Shown in pieces: positions 37,751-50,200 of a stretch of 64,000 bases of DNA. This stretch comes from Bugula neritina. Lineage: Eukaryota; Bryozoa; Gymnolaemata; Cheilostomatida; Bugulidae. Below the pieces are notes generated by a model. The model ran no database searches, was not told the origin of the DNA, and saw only the letters and a list, made by a program, of their open reading frames with translations. The stretch covers positions 29,880,128 through 29,944,127 of the forward strand of contig OZ037767.1 of the NCBI GenBank assembly GCA_964035545.1. The letters run 5' to 3'. Position 1 is the first letter of the stretch. Each line of letters starts with the position of its first letter. The position numbers were made by a program, and so were the translations under genes.

Positions 37751-40700
37751 TCAGTTGATGGCCACCTCTACCTTCTGTATTTTGTGTTCTATTTTACTCT
37801 GAGTTTCTTCTCTCTGAAGCTGCTCAGATGACAGTAAAGATAGACCCAGCTGGTCCTCCTGAAACAGACCAGTTTTGTATAAAAATACCCTAAAGTGAGA
37901 AATTGATGTATTGGGCTCAATTATTCTTGACTAACAAGTGCATTGTTTAGGTGACTTTTTAAAAATCTGGTTCAACATAAAATGATGAAAATCTTATGTG
38001 TGGATCGGATGCTGATAAAGCTTGGGTTTAACTCATTCATTAAATATAGCAAATAGTATGAAGATTGCTTGTGTGACGACACAATACTAAACTGACCCTG
38101 GGAAACGGTTGGGCCATTTTACGAAGAAACCGTTTACAAATCTGCACGCATTCATCTGTGGACAGGTTGAGCACATCTGAGCCCATCTGCTCCTGTATCC
38201 ACTTGGGCAGCTTACCCTTCTTGTCCATTCTGGCAAATCTCTACAGAATAATGCTGCACATTCAGTCATGCAAATCGCAAGTGTTACGTACTTCACCTGC
38301 CAGTTGAGTATGCATTTCACATGGCGATATATATTTCATAACACTGCACATATATAACATTATTAAAAATAAAAGACAAGGTACTACATTATTAAGGTTT
38401 AGTGATTTTTTAATTAATAAAACAAGGAAAAGTTTTTAACTTCTGTTATAGCAGTTGAAACTTTGGTACTACAAAACAACCTAGTGGGCAAAGCATCAAA
38501 AAGTTGGTTCTTGAACCTATTTCAAACTACCTCGAACACATCTATACCTGACCTACTTGAAGCATGCACTGCACCAACAATAAAATGACAGCTCAATGTG
38601 AGTGCTTGCATGTCTAGCCAAGCCAGCAGATGCAGACGCACCTTGTCAGCAAAGCACATGATGCCGTAGTCTGTCTTCCCTCTGAGAGCTCTACCAACGC
38701 ACTGAGCGGCATGTCTCATGGCATCGAAAGTAAGGAAATCATTCTCTTTAATCTGAAACGTGTCTCTCAAATATTCCAGCCTAGCTTTGAGCACCTTTGA
38801 TTGCGTGTAGACGTACGGTACACCAAACATGATCACACATCTGCCATAGTGGTGATCTGGTAAATGAAATAAAATACTATCCTATGCGCGTATATGAACC
38901 CCGAAAGAATCAGAATGCAAAGTATTGGGTGTTTCAGCAATTCAATATATTAAAAACCGAATCTATACAGTTTCTTACATTCATCTGCCCTATTACTTGT
39001 TTACAACCTCTGACTAATTAAGACTCAACATCCGTTACGATCACTCAGCACTACTACTCACTACTACCCACTAACTACTCACTACTACCCACTACTACTC
39101 ACTACTACCCACTACTACTCACTACTACCCACTACTACTCACTACTACTCACTAGTACTCACTACTACTCACTCCTAGCCACTTACCAAAATCAATACCT
39201 TCGGACACCTTCCCTCTAGCCACGGAAAGTAAGACAGCCCCTCTGCCATTGTCACATGCCTGTCAATAGTTAAACCTAAACTTCACTTTTCTATCTTTAT
39301 TAAATGTTCTTATAAACTATAAGTAACTACTCTTTTCTATGTTTCATATTGGAACTTCAAACTGCAGCATAAAATATGTGTAGTTAATAGACCGTGAGCT
39401 ACACTACTAGTTACTAGTATCACATTTCCTTGGTGAAAGCACAAAACGCTCAATTTGACTCCAGCGAGTCTTATCCTAACTCAATAAATGACATGACTCA
39501 AACTTGCGGAGTCCTCCAACTCAGGTTACAGTGACTGAAAGCAACTACTCCTACCTTTCTATAGTTTATCAGAGCTAGGGTAGTTTCAGCAGCGTCTGTG
39601 GTTTCTATGAACAGCAGTTTGTGTCTCTGTATCAGGTCAATGATACCCTGAAACACAGTGTCGCGAGTATATTGTGTCAGTAGTATGTCGTTTCAGGAGT
39701 ATATCAACAGATAATCAAGGTACAAAAGTGGGCACAAAACTAACTTCCAACAGAAGTTCATCTACTGAATCAATGCAGAAAAAGTATCATTGCAAATTAT
39801 TGCACAACAACTTGAATCGTAATTTTCCAGACAATTTTAAATCATCATGATAAAATGACTCAAGATTATTGAGGAGCTGCTGTTTTGCTTAAAGCAGAAA
39901 AGAAGACGATTTGCAAGTAAAAAGTGAAACCAACCTGCTCATACCAAGTAGCCACCGTGTTCTCCAAATAATGGTAGCTGACAAAGAAACACACTAGACC
40001 ATCCGGCACCACCGCACTCATTTCCACAAGTAAGTTGCCATAGTTACGCAATACAGCTGCAGAAGAATAAACAGTAGCCTATAGCAAATAACCCTCCTTT
40101 AGCAAATGTAAAAGTCGCAAACAAGCCATTATTTGATATAACATGAAATTATACAGGATTCGGTCTATCAAATATTTCGGGAGTTGTATTATCACTGTAA
40201 TGCATTACTATTATTATAATGTACATTGATGAGCTACCAGAAATGAAATGCCTTGTTTTAATTGAATTAAGGCTGAAATGATAGTAAAACATAAAATAAA
40301 AAACCAAGGACGGAATAACAGCTGCTAGTGCTACACTGCATTACATAATACATCTTACATAGTACCTAAGGCTAAGACAATATCAACACTCTGACCTACC
40401 GGAATCTTCTCGGGCCTCAAACTTGGAGGTCATAGTGACCTGGTCATTACCTCGTGACACCACCAATGGGTAAATACACTGACGAGCCAAAGACATGGAG
40501 AATGTGGACATGAGGACAGGATGAAAGTCTAATATCTTAGGATACATGTCAAGTGGGGATAGCGTCTACAACAGAGAATAACAGCGAGATGTCAAATGCA
40601 AACTTTGAAAGTATATTCAATTTAATATTCCAACATGAATATCGCTGCTATTTATTGCTTTCACAGGAAACGCAAATAAAAGAATATAATAAACAAGTAA

Positions 40701-43700
40701 AAGGCAGCTTACAAAATATGAGTGACATAAAGAGATAGTTCACATGCGAATGAAAATGAGGCAGGGATGGTGACAGAATATAAGATATAGACAGATCAAA
40801 AGACTCACCCCGGAAGTGATGATGACGGTTTGGAATCTGCTGAACACGGGTTTGACAGCAATAGAGGCATCCATACAGCTGAACCGTAACACAGGATTTG
40901 GTATAGTTGGTGTTCTGTCATCAAATGGCTCAATGATGAGTGAAAACCCTACATGTATGCGCAGGTAAAGTGAATATTGGGATATTATAGTTAGTTACAT
41001 GCGCACTGCGCGCTACAAGCGGTAAGATATTGTACTTTGCTAACAGATCTGTTATGAACTAACCAGCAGTATACGTGCTGACTAAAGTGGCAAAACTGGT
41101 GAGCGCCATTAAAGGTGAAAGGTCATCTATTTCTGTCAGCTCCAATGTCTGAACCAGAGATTTCATTCTTTCTGAACAGAACCTGAAATTAATACAAACC
41201 AGTGAGCAGAGAGGTGAGAGAGTAACCAATGAGTGAGCAGAGATGTGAGAGAGTAACCAATGAATGAGCGGATAAACGAGAGAGTAACCAATGAGTGAGC
41301 AGATAGAGGTGAGAGAGTAACCAATGAGTGAGCAGATAGAGAGAGAGTAACCAATGAGGCAGAGATAGATGAGTGAGAGCAACCAATGAGTGAGCAGCGA
41401 GGTGAGAGAGTAACCAATGAGTGAGCAGAGAGGTGAAAGAGTAACCAATGAGTGAGCAGAGAGGTGAGAGAGTAACCAATGAGTGAGCAGAGAGGTGAGA
41501 GAGTAACCAATGAGTGAGCAGATTAAGATATACACACCGAAGTGGCTTCCGATCTATACACACTTTAGTCTGACAGTCTTTAAGAAAAGAGGCCGGACTC
41601 TCTTGAACAACGTGTTGGACTCGAAGCCGGGTCTTCATATACTCTAGAAACCTCTTCATAAACACTAGGAAATGGTCAGCCTTCCTGATATTACCGGGAA
41701 CACATTCTAAAACACAGAAAATATGTATGAACCAGCTAACGGACTGTTCAACTTGCCTGTGTAACAGCCAACAGGTGTGGATAAATGTGAGCATTGAGTA
41801 AACAACTTCCATATGAACATAACACTGTGACAGGATAACTTCCAACAACATAACCACTTTGCGGGGATGGTTTAAACTGAAATTGAAAAACTAATCACGC
41901 TTGTAGTTGAACATGTTGATGTACCGTTAGATGTAATTACACTTATGTATTTGTAGTTGTACATGTAGCTTTACATGTATTTGCACATATACCAAGTAAT
42001 AAACTACAAACAAACAAATATATGGCAATAGAAAGGAGCTCGCCTTCCAGAATCTCGTTTGGGATGACTGGATTAGTGAGCACCGTGTCCGTCTCTCTGT
42101 TTTCTCTGGCGTTACGCAGACCCTCGACGAGTCTCGAGTATTCGTTGTTGAGCTGCTCCGTGTCTTTCTGCTTGATTCTACAGTGAGATGTCCATGACAA
42201 GTAGGAGAACACGATTCCAGCAATACCGCAATTTATTAGGCAGCATAACTACAGCTTGTCTGAATCATAAATAGATGTAATATTTATTTATTACAAAACA
42301 AGGCAATTATGTTAGGCTAGAATCTATGTTGTAGAGTCATCAAGTTATTTTCTACTCTGCCTTGGCTAGCAGCTGACTGAAAACTGCCAGATAAACCAGC
42401 TGATATATCCAGCCTGATTTTGAAAGTTATCCTCCCACTTCAGTATTTATCTATCACCATGCAATCAGTGAGTACATCTACACCAACATTCTATGATAAA
42501 GTCATAGTTTTAACTAATAAAATCCTCAAGGAACACATTTGATTGGTTTGAAGTCACTCACTTCCGGACCTGTTCTGTGAGATTCGTTATGTTCTGTGAG
42601 CATTTCTCTAAAGACTTCTTCGTCATCTTCACACTCATAGACTCAATACACACATTATCTGAATGTACAGTATACACACTATCTGAATGTACAATACACA
42701 CATTATCTGAATGTACAGTACACACATTGTCTGAATGTACAGTAAACACTATCTGAATGTACAGTACACACTATCTGAATGTACAGTACACATTATCTGA
42801 ATGTACAGTACACACATTACCTGAATGTACAGTACACATTATCTGAATGTACAGTACACATTATCTGAATGTACAATACACACATTACCTGAATGTACAA
42901 TACACACATTATCAGCATATTGTATTCAAAGGTGCTACACACTATACTCAAAGGTGCTTCACATTAGAGAGAGTACACATACCTATATTGTGAGCTTCGT
43001 CAAACACGACTACTGAGTTCTTGCCAAGTTCATCGGAGACTACGCTGGCAATTTTAGGGTCTATTAGATAGTAGTAGCTATACACTATGAAATTGGCGTG
43101 TGTGATCTGTCAACATACATATATCTATATACATATAAGTATTTCAATACAGGAGTTTTACTCCAAAAATGCTACCAATGTGATTTTCCACATGATGAAA
43201 GATTTCCTTGTGATTCAATTTAAACAAAACGCAATAATTAATTACATTCTAATAAATAACCATACTGTATTATATCAATTATACCAAGTAAAAGTTTGTA
43301 ACAACAGCTGGCAGAGTTTGAGCCAACACTAGTAGAAGTTTGACTTCCGGTACTTACTGTGTATCGTGCAAGAAAATAAGGACAGACCCCTTTCTTCTTC
43401 CCATACTCCTTCAAATCCTCCTGTATAAAGGGAGAGAATCCAACATTGTGCAAGTTATGAACATAAAACACGTTACATAATTCTGTTTGTGAGATTGCAT
43501 GATTGGTGAGAAGACTTCAGCTGAGATAATTAGAATCCTACACATTCTGAGTATAAATATACTGCGTATAAACATACTGAGTATAAACATACTGAGTATA
43601 AACATACTGAGTATAAACATACTGAGTATAAACATACTGCGGTCACGAATCATAAGAATACAAATTAATGCTAGCAATGTGTTAGCATAAAACGAGCATC

Positions 43701-45477
43701 AGAGTTTCGTATGTTAATAGTTATGTGATGAATTCACCAGATCATATATTCCGGGAGGCATTAGCTCCTCCTTGCCATGGGAGTCGTATCCCTCGTAGAA
43801 AGAGCAGAGGTCGGGGGTCTCACCATAGTCCCGCTTTCTGCGAATATGAGAGGCTGTCTTGGAGTAGCACTCACTGTCTACTCTTTTTCCTTCCTTCGAC
43901 TTGGATACCTACAAGAATAAAGTACTGGTAATTGATGAAAGGATGCTACTAGTTACTTCTTGTTGAATTCATCTGGTATGTCTATTTCAGCAAAGATTTA
44001 TGCAACCAACAGTTCAGTATTCTGACAAGAATGCATGTCATTGCAGAAATACAATATAGAGAGAATTAACTAAATTTCTTGCAGAACAACGCCGATCGGA
44101 AAGTACTTAGCCCCTCCTGACACTCTCATTAGTGCTACTTAGGACCCATCTTATACAACATTATGCCACAGGCATACCTCAGGGTGTATACACAGGTTCT
44201 TTCGAGAACTGAGAGCTAATCCAAGGACTCCAGCCTCTCCACCCGTCGTCTTTTCATAGTAGGCTATGAGATTCTTCAACTCCTGAACTACCTTGATCAA
44301 CTCGGGTACAGTTCTAGAGCAGTATACGATACGCCCCACTACTGCTGGCAACGCCTAAACACCAGAAAATGTGAAGACATTTATTTAGTGGCAGTTGAAG
44401 CACATGCAACAAATACTAGACTTACAAAACGTAATGCAATATCTCATATCGGAATTACCTTAAAACTCAGAATGATTCAACTCTAATTGTGTTTAACATA
44501 TAAAATATTAAAATAATTGATTATATAACTTTGCTACTTGTGGAATATGATTAATTAACAACTTACCTTGTGGTAAGCAAATAGTAATGAAAGCAGAGAT
44601 ATGGTTTTTCCTGTCCCTGAAGGCATTTCCAACACACAATGACCCTAAAAACAATCATGTCTTTAATAAATAGAAATAAATTCCATAAGGTGAACAAGCA
44701 AACATGTGACTGCGTAATCATCATGCTAGCCATGATAAATGATAAGTCAGAGATTGCATGGCCAAGTGAAAGTTTTTGAAAAACAATAAATCAATTACAA
44801 CAACTGCAGGTGGATTACCTGAGCATCAATTGACTTCTTCAGCTCCTGCATGTAGAGGTACTGCTCAGGGTAAATATAGTCATATGGGAAGTAGACATCT
44901 ATTCCGTCAATGTCAATCCTTTATTTGACAAGTAATAAATGTTCTACATGAGGGTTAAAGTTTCCTTGTAATTGTTACAGCACTAACAACTGTTTAGAAT
45001 AACAGCTTAATGCAAAGCTTGACTTTAAAATATAACAAATTTAGTATTAGAATTTCCATCTCCAATTACCTTTATACTGTTAGTTATTACTAAAAATAAT
45101 TTTATTGAATGATTTAATTAAGTGAATACAAATGATTAGTCAAACAAATTTCTACTGACAACCATTTGATTTGGTTTCTAAAAACTATAGTCATAATCAT
45201 AAAGTTACAATCAACTATAAACTTACAAGCAAAGTTACAAAGATACTGGTACATGTTTTTGTACACACAACTCTACATCATATAAGAAAATTATAAAAAA
45301 TATTTTCTGGTATGATACAAATAACAGTATAAATTAAATTTATTTACATTACCTCAATGAACGTAAAGATTGTCTCTAACAAAAAATTATAAATAACAGC
45401 AAAAACGCATAATTTAAATTGAAAAACTTTACAGTTTATCGAGAAATACATTTTAGCCGAAAATAAACTTACTTCAT
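37751..45477 (-). CDS. ERCC2: TFIIH/DNA repair helicase XPD, 19 coding exons, complete
   Basis: Exons: 45473-45477, 44819-44918, 44567-44644, 44178-44354, 43738-43908, 43358-43420, 42983-43106, 42562-42658, 42044-42177, 41538-41706, 41064-41182, 40809-40948, 40400-40565, 39935-40056, 39555-39647, 39187-39259, 38642-38856, 38097-38240, 37751-37858; 765 aa (human 760). XPD is the 5'-to-3' superfamily 2 helicase of TFIIH, opening DNA in nucleotide excision repair. Walker A is EMPSGTGKT with Lys48. The four Fe-S cysteines fall at C116, C134, C155 and C190, and the DEAH box FDEAHN at 234-237, the same numbers as in human. Motif VI region: [17 protein letters not shown]. The first coding exon holds only ATGAA. 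Intron 9 starts with GC (GAAG|GCGAGC at 42043-42042) and is needed to give [13 protein letters not shown] in frame. No disabling change seen. Confidence 0.98.
39049..39180. repeat. 10-bp repeat (ACTACTACYC) in ERCC2 intron 16
   Basis: Alternating ACTACTACCC and ACTACTACTC units of about 10 bp, ending about 7 bp from the donor of exon 39187-39259. Confidence 0.9.
41199..41524. repeat. About 31-bp minisatellite in ERCC2 intron 10
   Basis: About ten copies of a unit like GAGTGAGCAGAGAGGTGAGA plus GAGTAACCAAT, with length variants in the middle. It fills the intron between exons 41538-41706 and 41064-41182. The minus-strand Leu/Ser/His ORFs are repeat translations. Confidence 0.95.
42651..42912. 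repeat. 22-24-bp tandem repeat carrying the ERCC2 exon 8 splice acceptor
   Basis: On the minus strand the unit is GTACATTCAG|ATAATGTGT, that is, the acceptor plus the first bases of exon 42562-42658. I count 11 acceptor-like sites including the real one, spaced 24,24,24,22,22,22,24,22,22,24 bp. The first three upstream units stay in the exon's reading frame. Confidence 0.93.
43546..43640. repeat. 15-bp repeat (GAGTATAAACATACT) in ERCC2 intron 5
   Basis: Six or so tandem copies of a 15-bp unit lie between exons 43738-43908 and 43358-43420. Confidence 0.92.
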
Positions 45478-47215
45478 GTTTGCTGTTCCTTAAAGAATTC
45501 ACAATCATTCATGAGTCACGGAATCATTTAATGAGCTGTACCACTCTGTGTAGAAATACTTCTGACTAGAGAAGTCAGATATGGGGAACTGTCTAACAGA
45601 ATAAAGTATAACGTTTTCAATCTTTCTTCTAACCACAGAGATAAAAGTCAGCACACCAATTAATGGATTATGATTACTAGGAGTTAACAGTTATATCTTA
45701 GCAGCAGCTGTCTCTGCAGGCTGCAGCACTGTTCAATGAACAAATAACTACAAAAATTGCTTTCAAATTTTTTTTTTTTTAAAATTCCCAATGACGAAAT
45801 TATTCAACACTCCAAGACCAAGTCTAATACTAATAGTAATAGTAATAGACTTAGAGTAATCGTTTTCTTCTATGATGATGATCAGAATTTAACAATACCA
45901 AATTTCAATTTACTTTTTAAAACTTTTACTTTTATAACTTGAGAATGATCATTTGATATTAATATCATTATGATAACTAAGAAATATAATTAATCAAAAT
46001 AAACAATTATCATGATGAATTATTATTAAATTTAAATTTAAAGAATTACAAATACAATAAATATTAAATTTAATATAATTATAAGTATTATTTATTAAGC
46101 TTAACTGCCTTAACAATTACAATAACTAACTCTAACTGTCCAACTCACTATGTCTACGAGCAAACCCAAAACCTAAAAGTAAAACAGTAAAACTAAAAGT
46201 AAACTACTACTACTACTAGTACTACTACTAGTACTAGAATAAAAACTCAAAGTGAAAAGTTTAAGAAAAACCGATGTGCTTAAATACAAACTCATGTTTA
46301 TAACTTTTGTAAACACATGTTAAAATATTAAGTCTAAGCCTGGGGTAAACCAGGGGTTAAAGGATATAACATAAATATATCACTCTGGGGAAAACACACT
46401 TTACCAGTGGAATCATGTTATGCAAGATGCTAAAAAAAAAACCTTTGAGCCTCAGCGGCAGGCTTTTGGTATTTCGGGGGGAACTGCACACTGCGTTAAT
46501 AACTATAGCAGCAAAAAAGCTAGTAAAGGGTGTGTTTCACAAGTATCAAAGCTATTAAACTAGCTAGATTGTTTTCTTTATTTAAAAAACTTACAGTATT
46601 TTTTTTATTTTTTTTAATAAATTATTATGTTGTTTAAAAATTTTAAAAACTTATATTTTCGTCTGGAAAAACTTCTTGTATACAATTGGTATTGCTTGCG
46701 CATATAACTAAGTGGGAATTCAAATCAATCACCACTAGCACTGTCGGTGCTAGTAGTGATAGTAATACTTATTAGTTATAGTTATACTTATAGTAATAGC
46801 TTATAACTATAGCTAATAAAAATACTAATTAGCTATTAGTAGTAAATAGTTATTATACTTGTAGTTATATTAATGAACATTAGTATTATTAATACTTTTG
46901 ATAGTAATACTAATTTACTATTTACTATTTAGTAATTAAAACAGTCTATAACATTAACAGTATGAGTATACTCATACTGTATAAGTATAAGTATATAAAT
47001 AATGTCTAAACCTATACTGATACTGATACTGAGACTCATTAATTAAATTAGGCTATGCAGTGGGTAGCAAAATTTATTTTTGTTTAAAAGTTTAGATATA
47101 AATTAGATAAGTATCAAATTGGTGTTAAATAAATATAAGCACTTGGCATTATTTCAATATTTGTTTTAAAATTAATGTGACTGTGTTTTTACGTTTTTGT
47201 TTTAGCTAATTGTGA
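45478..47215. other. Divergent spacer between ERCC2 and CEP162
   Basis: About 1.74 kb, AT-rich, holding the promoters of both genes. It includes TAATAGTAATAG-type and ACTACTACTAGT tracts near 45826-45850 and 46205-46240, and a degenerate repeat at 46745-47030. No gene seen; the ORF at 45757-45942 crosses simple repeats. Confidence 0.5.
46745..47030. repeat. Degenerate (TAGTTATAGTTATACTTATAG)-type repeat upstream of CEP162
   Basis: Words such as TTATAGTTATACTTATAGTA pass into AGTATGAGTATACTCATACT and then CTGATACTGATACTGAGACT. It is the same word family as the tracts at 14376, 31778 and 32985, and ends about 185 bp before the CEP162 start. Confidence 0.7.
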
Positions 47216-50200
47216 ATGGCTTCTAAAAAGAAACCACCTGCACCTGCTAGATCTACTTCAATTGATGAACAGTTTGATGCATTCCTAAAAGCAGTAAGTA
47301 ATAGTTTATTACATCACAATGCTAGCCGCATTCTATATCAATCTATGTAATTAGTTATTAAATCTTTGAACTGTCTGTAATTTTGAATAGCCCATCATGC
47401 TTCCTCTCTGTAAGCTCATGTCACATTGCTTTATGATTAGTTTGTTTAGTGAATTTAGGTATATGAATTTACCTGCATGCACACAGCACACTCTAGGGCC
47501 TAGGTGTATATTAAACTCTAGTGGGTTGTTTGTGCACTTTCACATGTGAATGATGTTTTAGTCAATTGGCTCTGATTCAGACACTTCACTTTCCAAGTAC
47601 ACTCTTCCAAAACCACGCAAAGAAAAACCATGGTGGCAGTCCTCTGTGGATACTTCAGAAGACTTTGAAGGAAATCATGAATCTAGCAATGGTAGTTATA
47701 TGTTGGTTTTTCAAATTTTAGCGGATGGGTGTTTCTTTTCGACACAGTAAATACAGTATTGTGTTTATCTTCAGCAATCAGACTAATCTTTCTTTTGTTT
47801 TAGGAGGATTTGGAACTCAGAGTAAAAGTTTTATCAAAAAGAAAAAAGCTGTTATTCCACCAATCACATCAAAGGTATGTGAATTCCACCAATAACATCA
47901 AAGGTATCATGTATGTTACACCAATCATGTAACATTTTTCCATCACTTATAAATTTATTTTATGAAAATAATACAATTTTGTTTGTTTGTATGCTAGTGA
48001 TTAGTATGCAGGTAATGCAGTGGCATACGACTACATTTTCATGAAGCTGTACAAGTAACTAGTAGCACTTTCTTGAAATGATGTGTTTTATATTTAGGCT
48101 GGCGATGCTGAAGTTAAACAGAAGTCCACTGTAATAGGTAAGACAACTCTTTATTGTATTTCATCTGAACTTGTTGAGTTACGCACAACTCAATAATTTA
48201 ATTTGTTCCATCAGTGCTGTTGGCTGGGGTATAACTGTTCACATTATATGCAGTCTATTTTATATACCTTATATTACCTTACATTAACATACAATATTTT
48301 ATATTATATTCTGTTATGTTATTTAGTATTGCCTTGCCAAAGTACCTTCGGTTTATATTATATTATATTGTGATGTGTTGTGCTACATCTATATTATCTT
48401 ATGATATAATGCAATATAGTTCATTATATCATGTTATATTATATATTTGTCTTCAGTCAAGTTCAGCATGTTTTGTTTCAATTTCAATATTTTGTTTCAT
48501 GGTGCATTTAGTGTATCGTGTTGACTCGACTTGTCTTTGGCATAGTTGAGAGATGTGCTGCTAGATTTCTTTCTGTATAAAACTTACAAACTCTTCATGT
48601 TTTTAAAAAAGTACAATGATGTGTACATTGTACTGCATTTGTGTAGGAAGTCATGTGACTAATGACAAAGTGACACCTTCAGCTAAACCTTTGGAAGTGG
48701 TCAGCGAAGGAAAGACAGAGTTGTCTGCCCCATTCTCTGCTCCTGCATCAAAAGCTGAACCTCTGCAGCGAAGTTCTAAACTGTTAGAAGCTGTTGTTAT
48801 TATATTGGCCATGTGAAGACAATTCTATAGTTATCTTGTAGTTATAGTTACTATGGCTGTATATTATGTTGATTTTATCTTTCATTTTATTTAATGATTT
48901 TATTTATTTTTTTAACTTAATGAATTTTTAGGTTTACAGAAACTGAAGAGTTTCGGGAGTCACAGCTGTCGTTTGGTAAGCATATTGTGTGAGGCAGTCA
49001 GAAGAACTGTTGGACTTTTCCTATCAAAGTTGCTGATCATAGTAGAAACTCCTTATTGTACGTGTATGTGTATATTCATTGTGATGAGCACTTGTACTTC
49101 TATTACCAGACCCTAGCACTGAGACAGGTCAGGAAACCATGGAGGAGGCGGCAGACAAGAGCAGGTTCTTCAAGGTGTGTGCATACTACAGTATTGTTGT
49201 AACACTTGAAGTGTCATGCAGTTCCTTAAATTTGAGCTCATTTTCTGCATTGTCAGCAGAATTTATGCTATGATAATATTAAACTAGGTCAAACATATCT
49301 CTCATCTCGTCGTTTGAATATGGCAACTAAAACATTTATTCCATGAATCTTCTAAAAAATATTTTATCAATTTTATAAAATCTCTTGTATCACAACTTTA
49401 TTGTAAAAAATGCTTTTTTATCATTACTATTATAGCTGTATTGCTCCCTTTGTGTAAGAAGATCACTTTGACAACAAAATTGTGTAATTTATTCTAGAAA
49501 AAAATGTTTTGTGGTAAAGATCCTGACAATAATGTTGTTTATAGTAATTAAGTCAATGTCTTCTGATTAATAGAAACTTGCTGCCGATGCAGATGGTACG
49601 CTAGATTATTCTCAGCTCAACAGAGATCTAGATGACACAAAGCAGCTGTCTTTTCTCAATACAACCAATCAACCACTGGCTACTATTGAGGTAACCAATC
49701 AGCTGTTAACTACTTCTAACTATGTCATACATGTACTTAGCTAAACCATGCATGTTCCTACCTGCGTCAGCATACTTGCTACTCTCTAGGATGAGGATGC
49801 CGGACACTACAGCGACAGCTCCATACAGCTGGAAAAGAAAGATCCAGAAGTTGATTTTGAACTCCGGCAAGACGATAGACCAGCCACCTTCCAAGGTGAT
49901 GAGCCAGAGACGGGTGGCCCCTCAGACCCTCCCAGTAGGCCTAATCTTCTTGCTAATGGTTAGTGAGTATATTCTACTTCATAAGAAAACAAATAAACTG
50001 GGGTTTTCTTCTACAGCTATTTACTTGCACGTTCTAAACTTTGAATAATTTAGTATCAGTAATAATGGTTTATGTTGCAGTGTCTCTCAACGACACACTA
50101 GACACCAGTCTGCAAGTAACCACTGCCGATGCTCCTGCACCTGACCAATCAGGTGAGGTTTTTCATTCATATCATCTCTACGGTATCTTTTTTCTTTGTC

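Noticed and set aside
32060-39540. Similar fragments near 32077 (GACTCGCGGAGCTCCAAC) and 39503 (AACTTGCGGAGTCCTCCAAC)
   Set aside because: Possibly two relics of one dispersed repeat, but the match is too short and imperfect to support without a genome search.
41059-41857. Minus-strand ORFs rich in Leu/Ser/His (LTHWLLS repeats)
   Set aside because: They read through the 31-bp intronic minisatellite; only the parts in 41538-41706 and 41064-41182 are ERCC2 coding.
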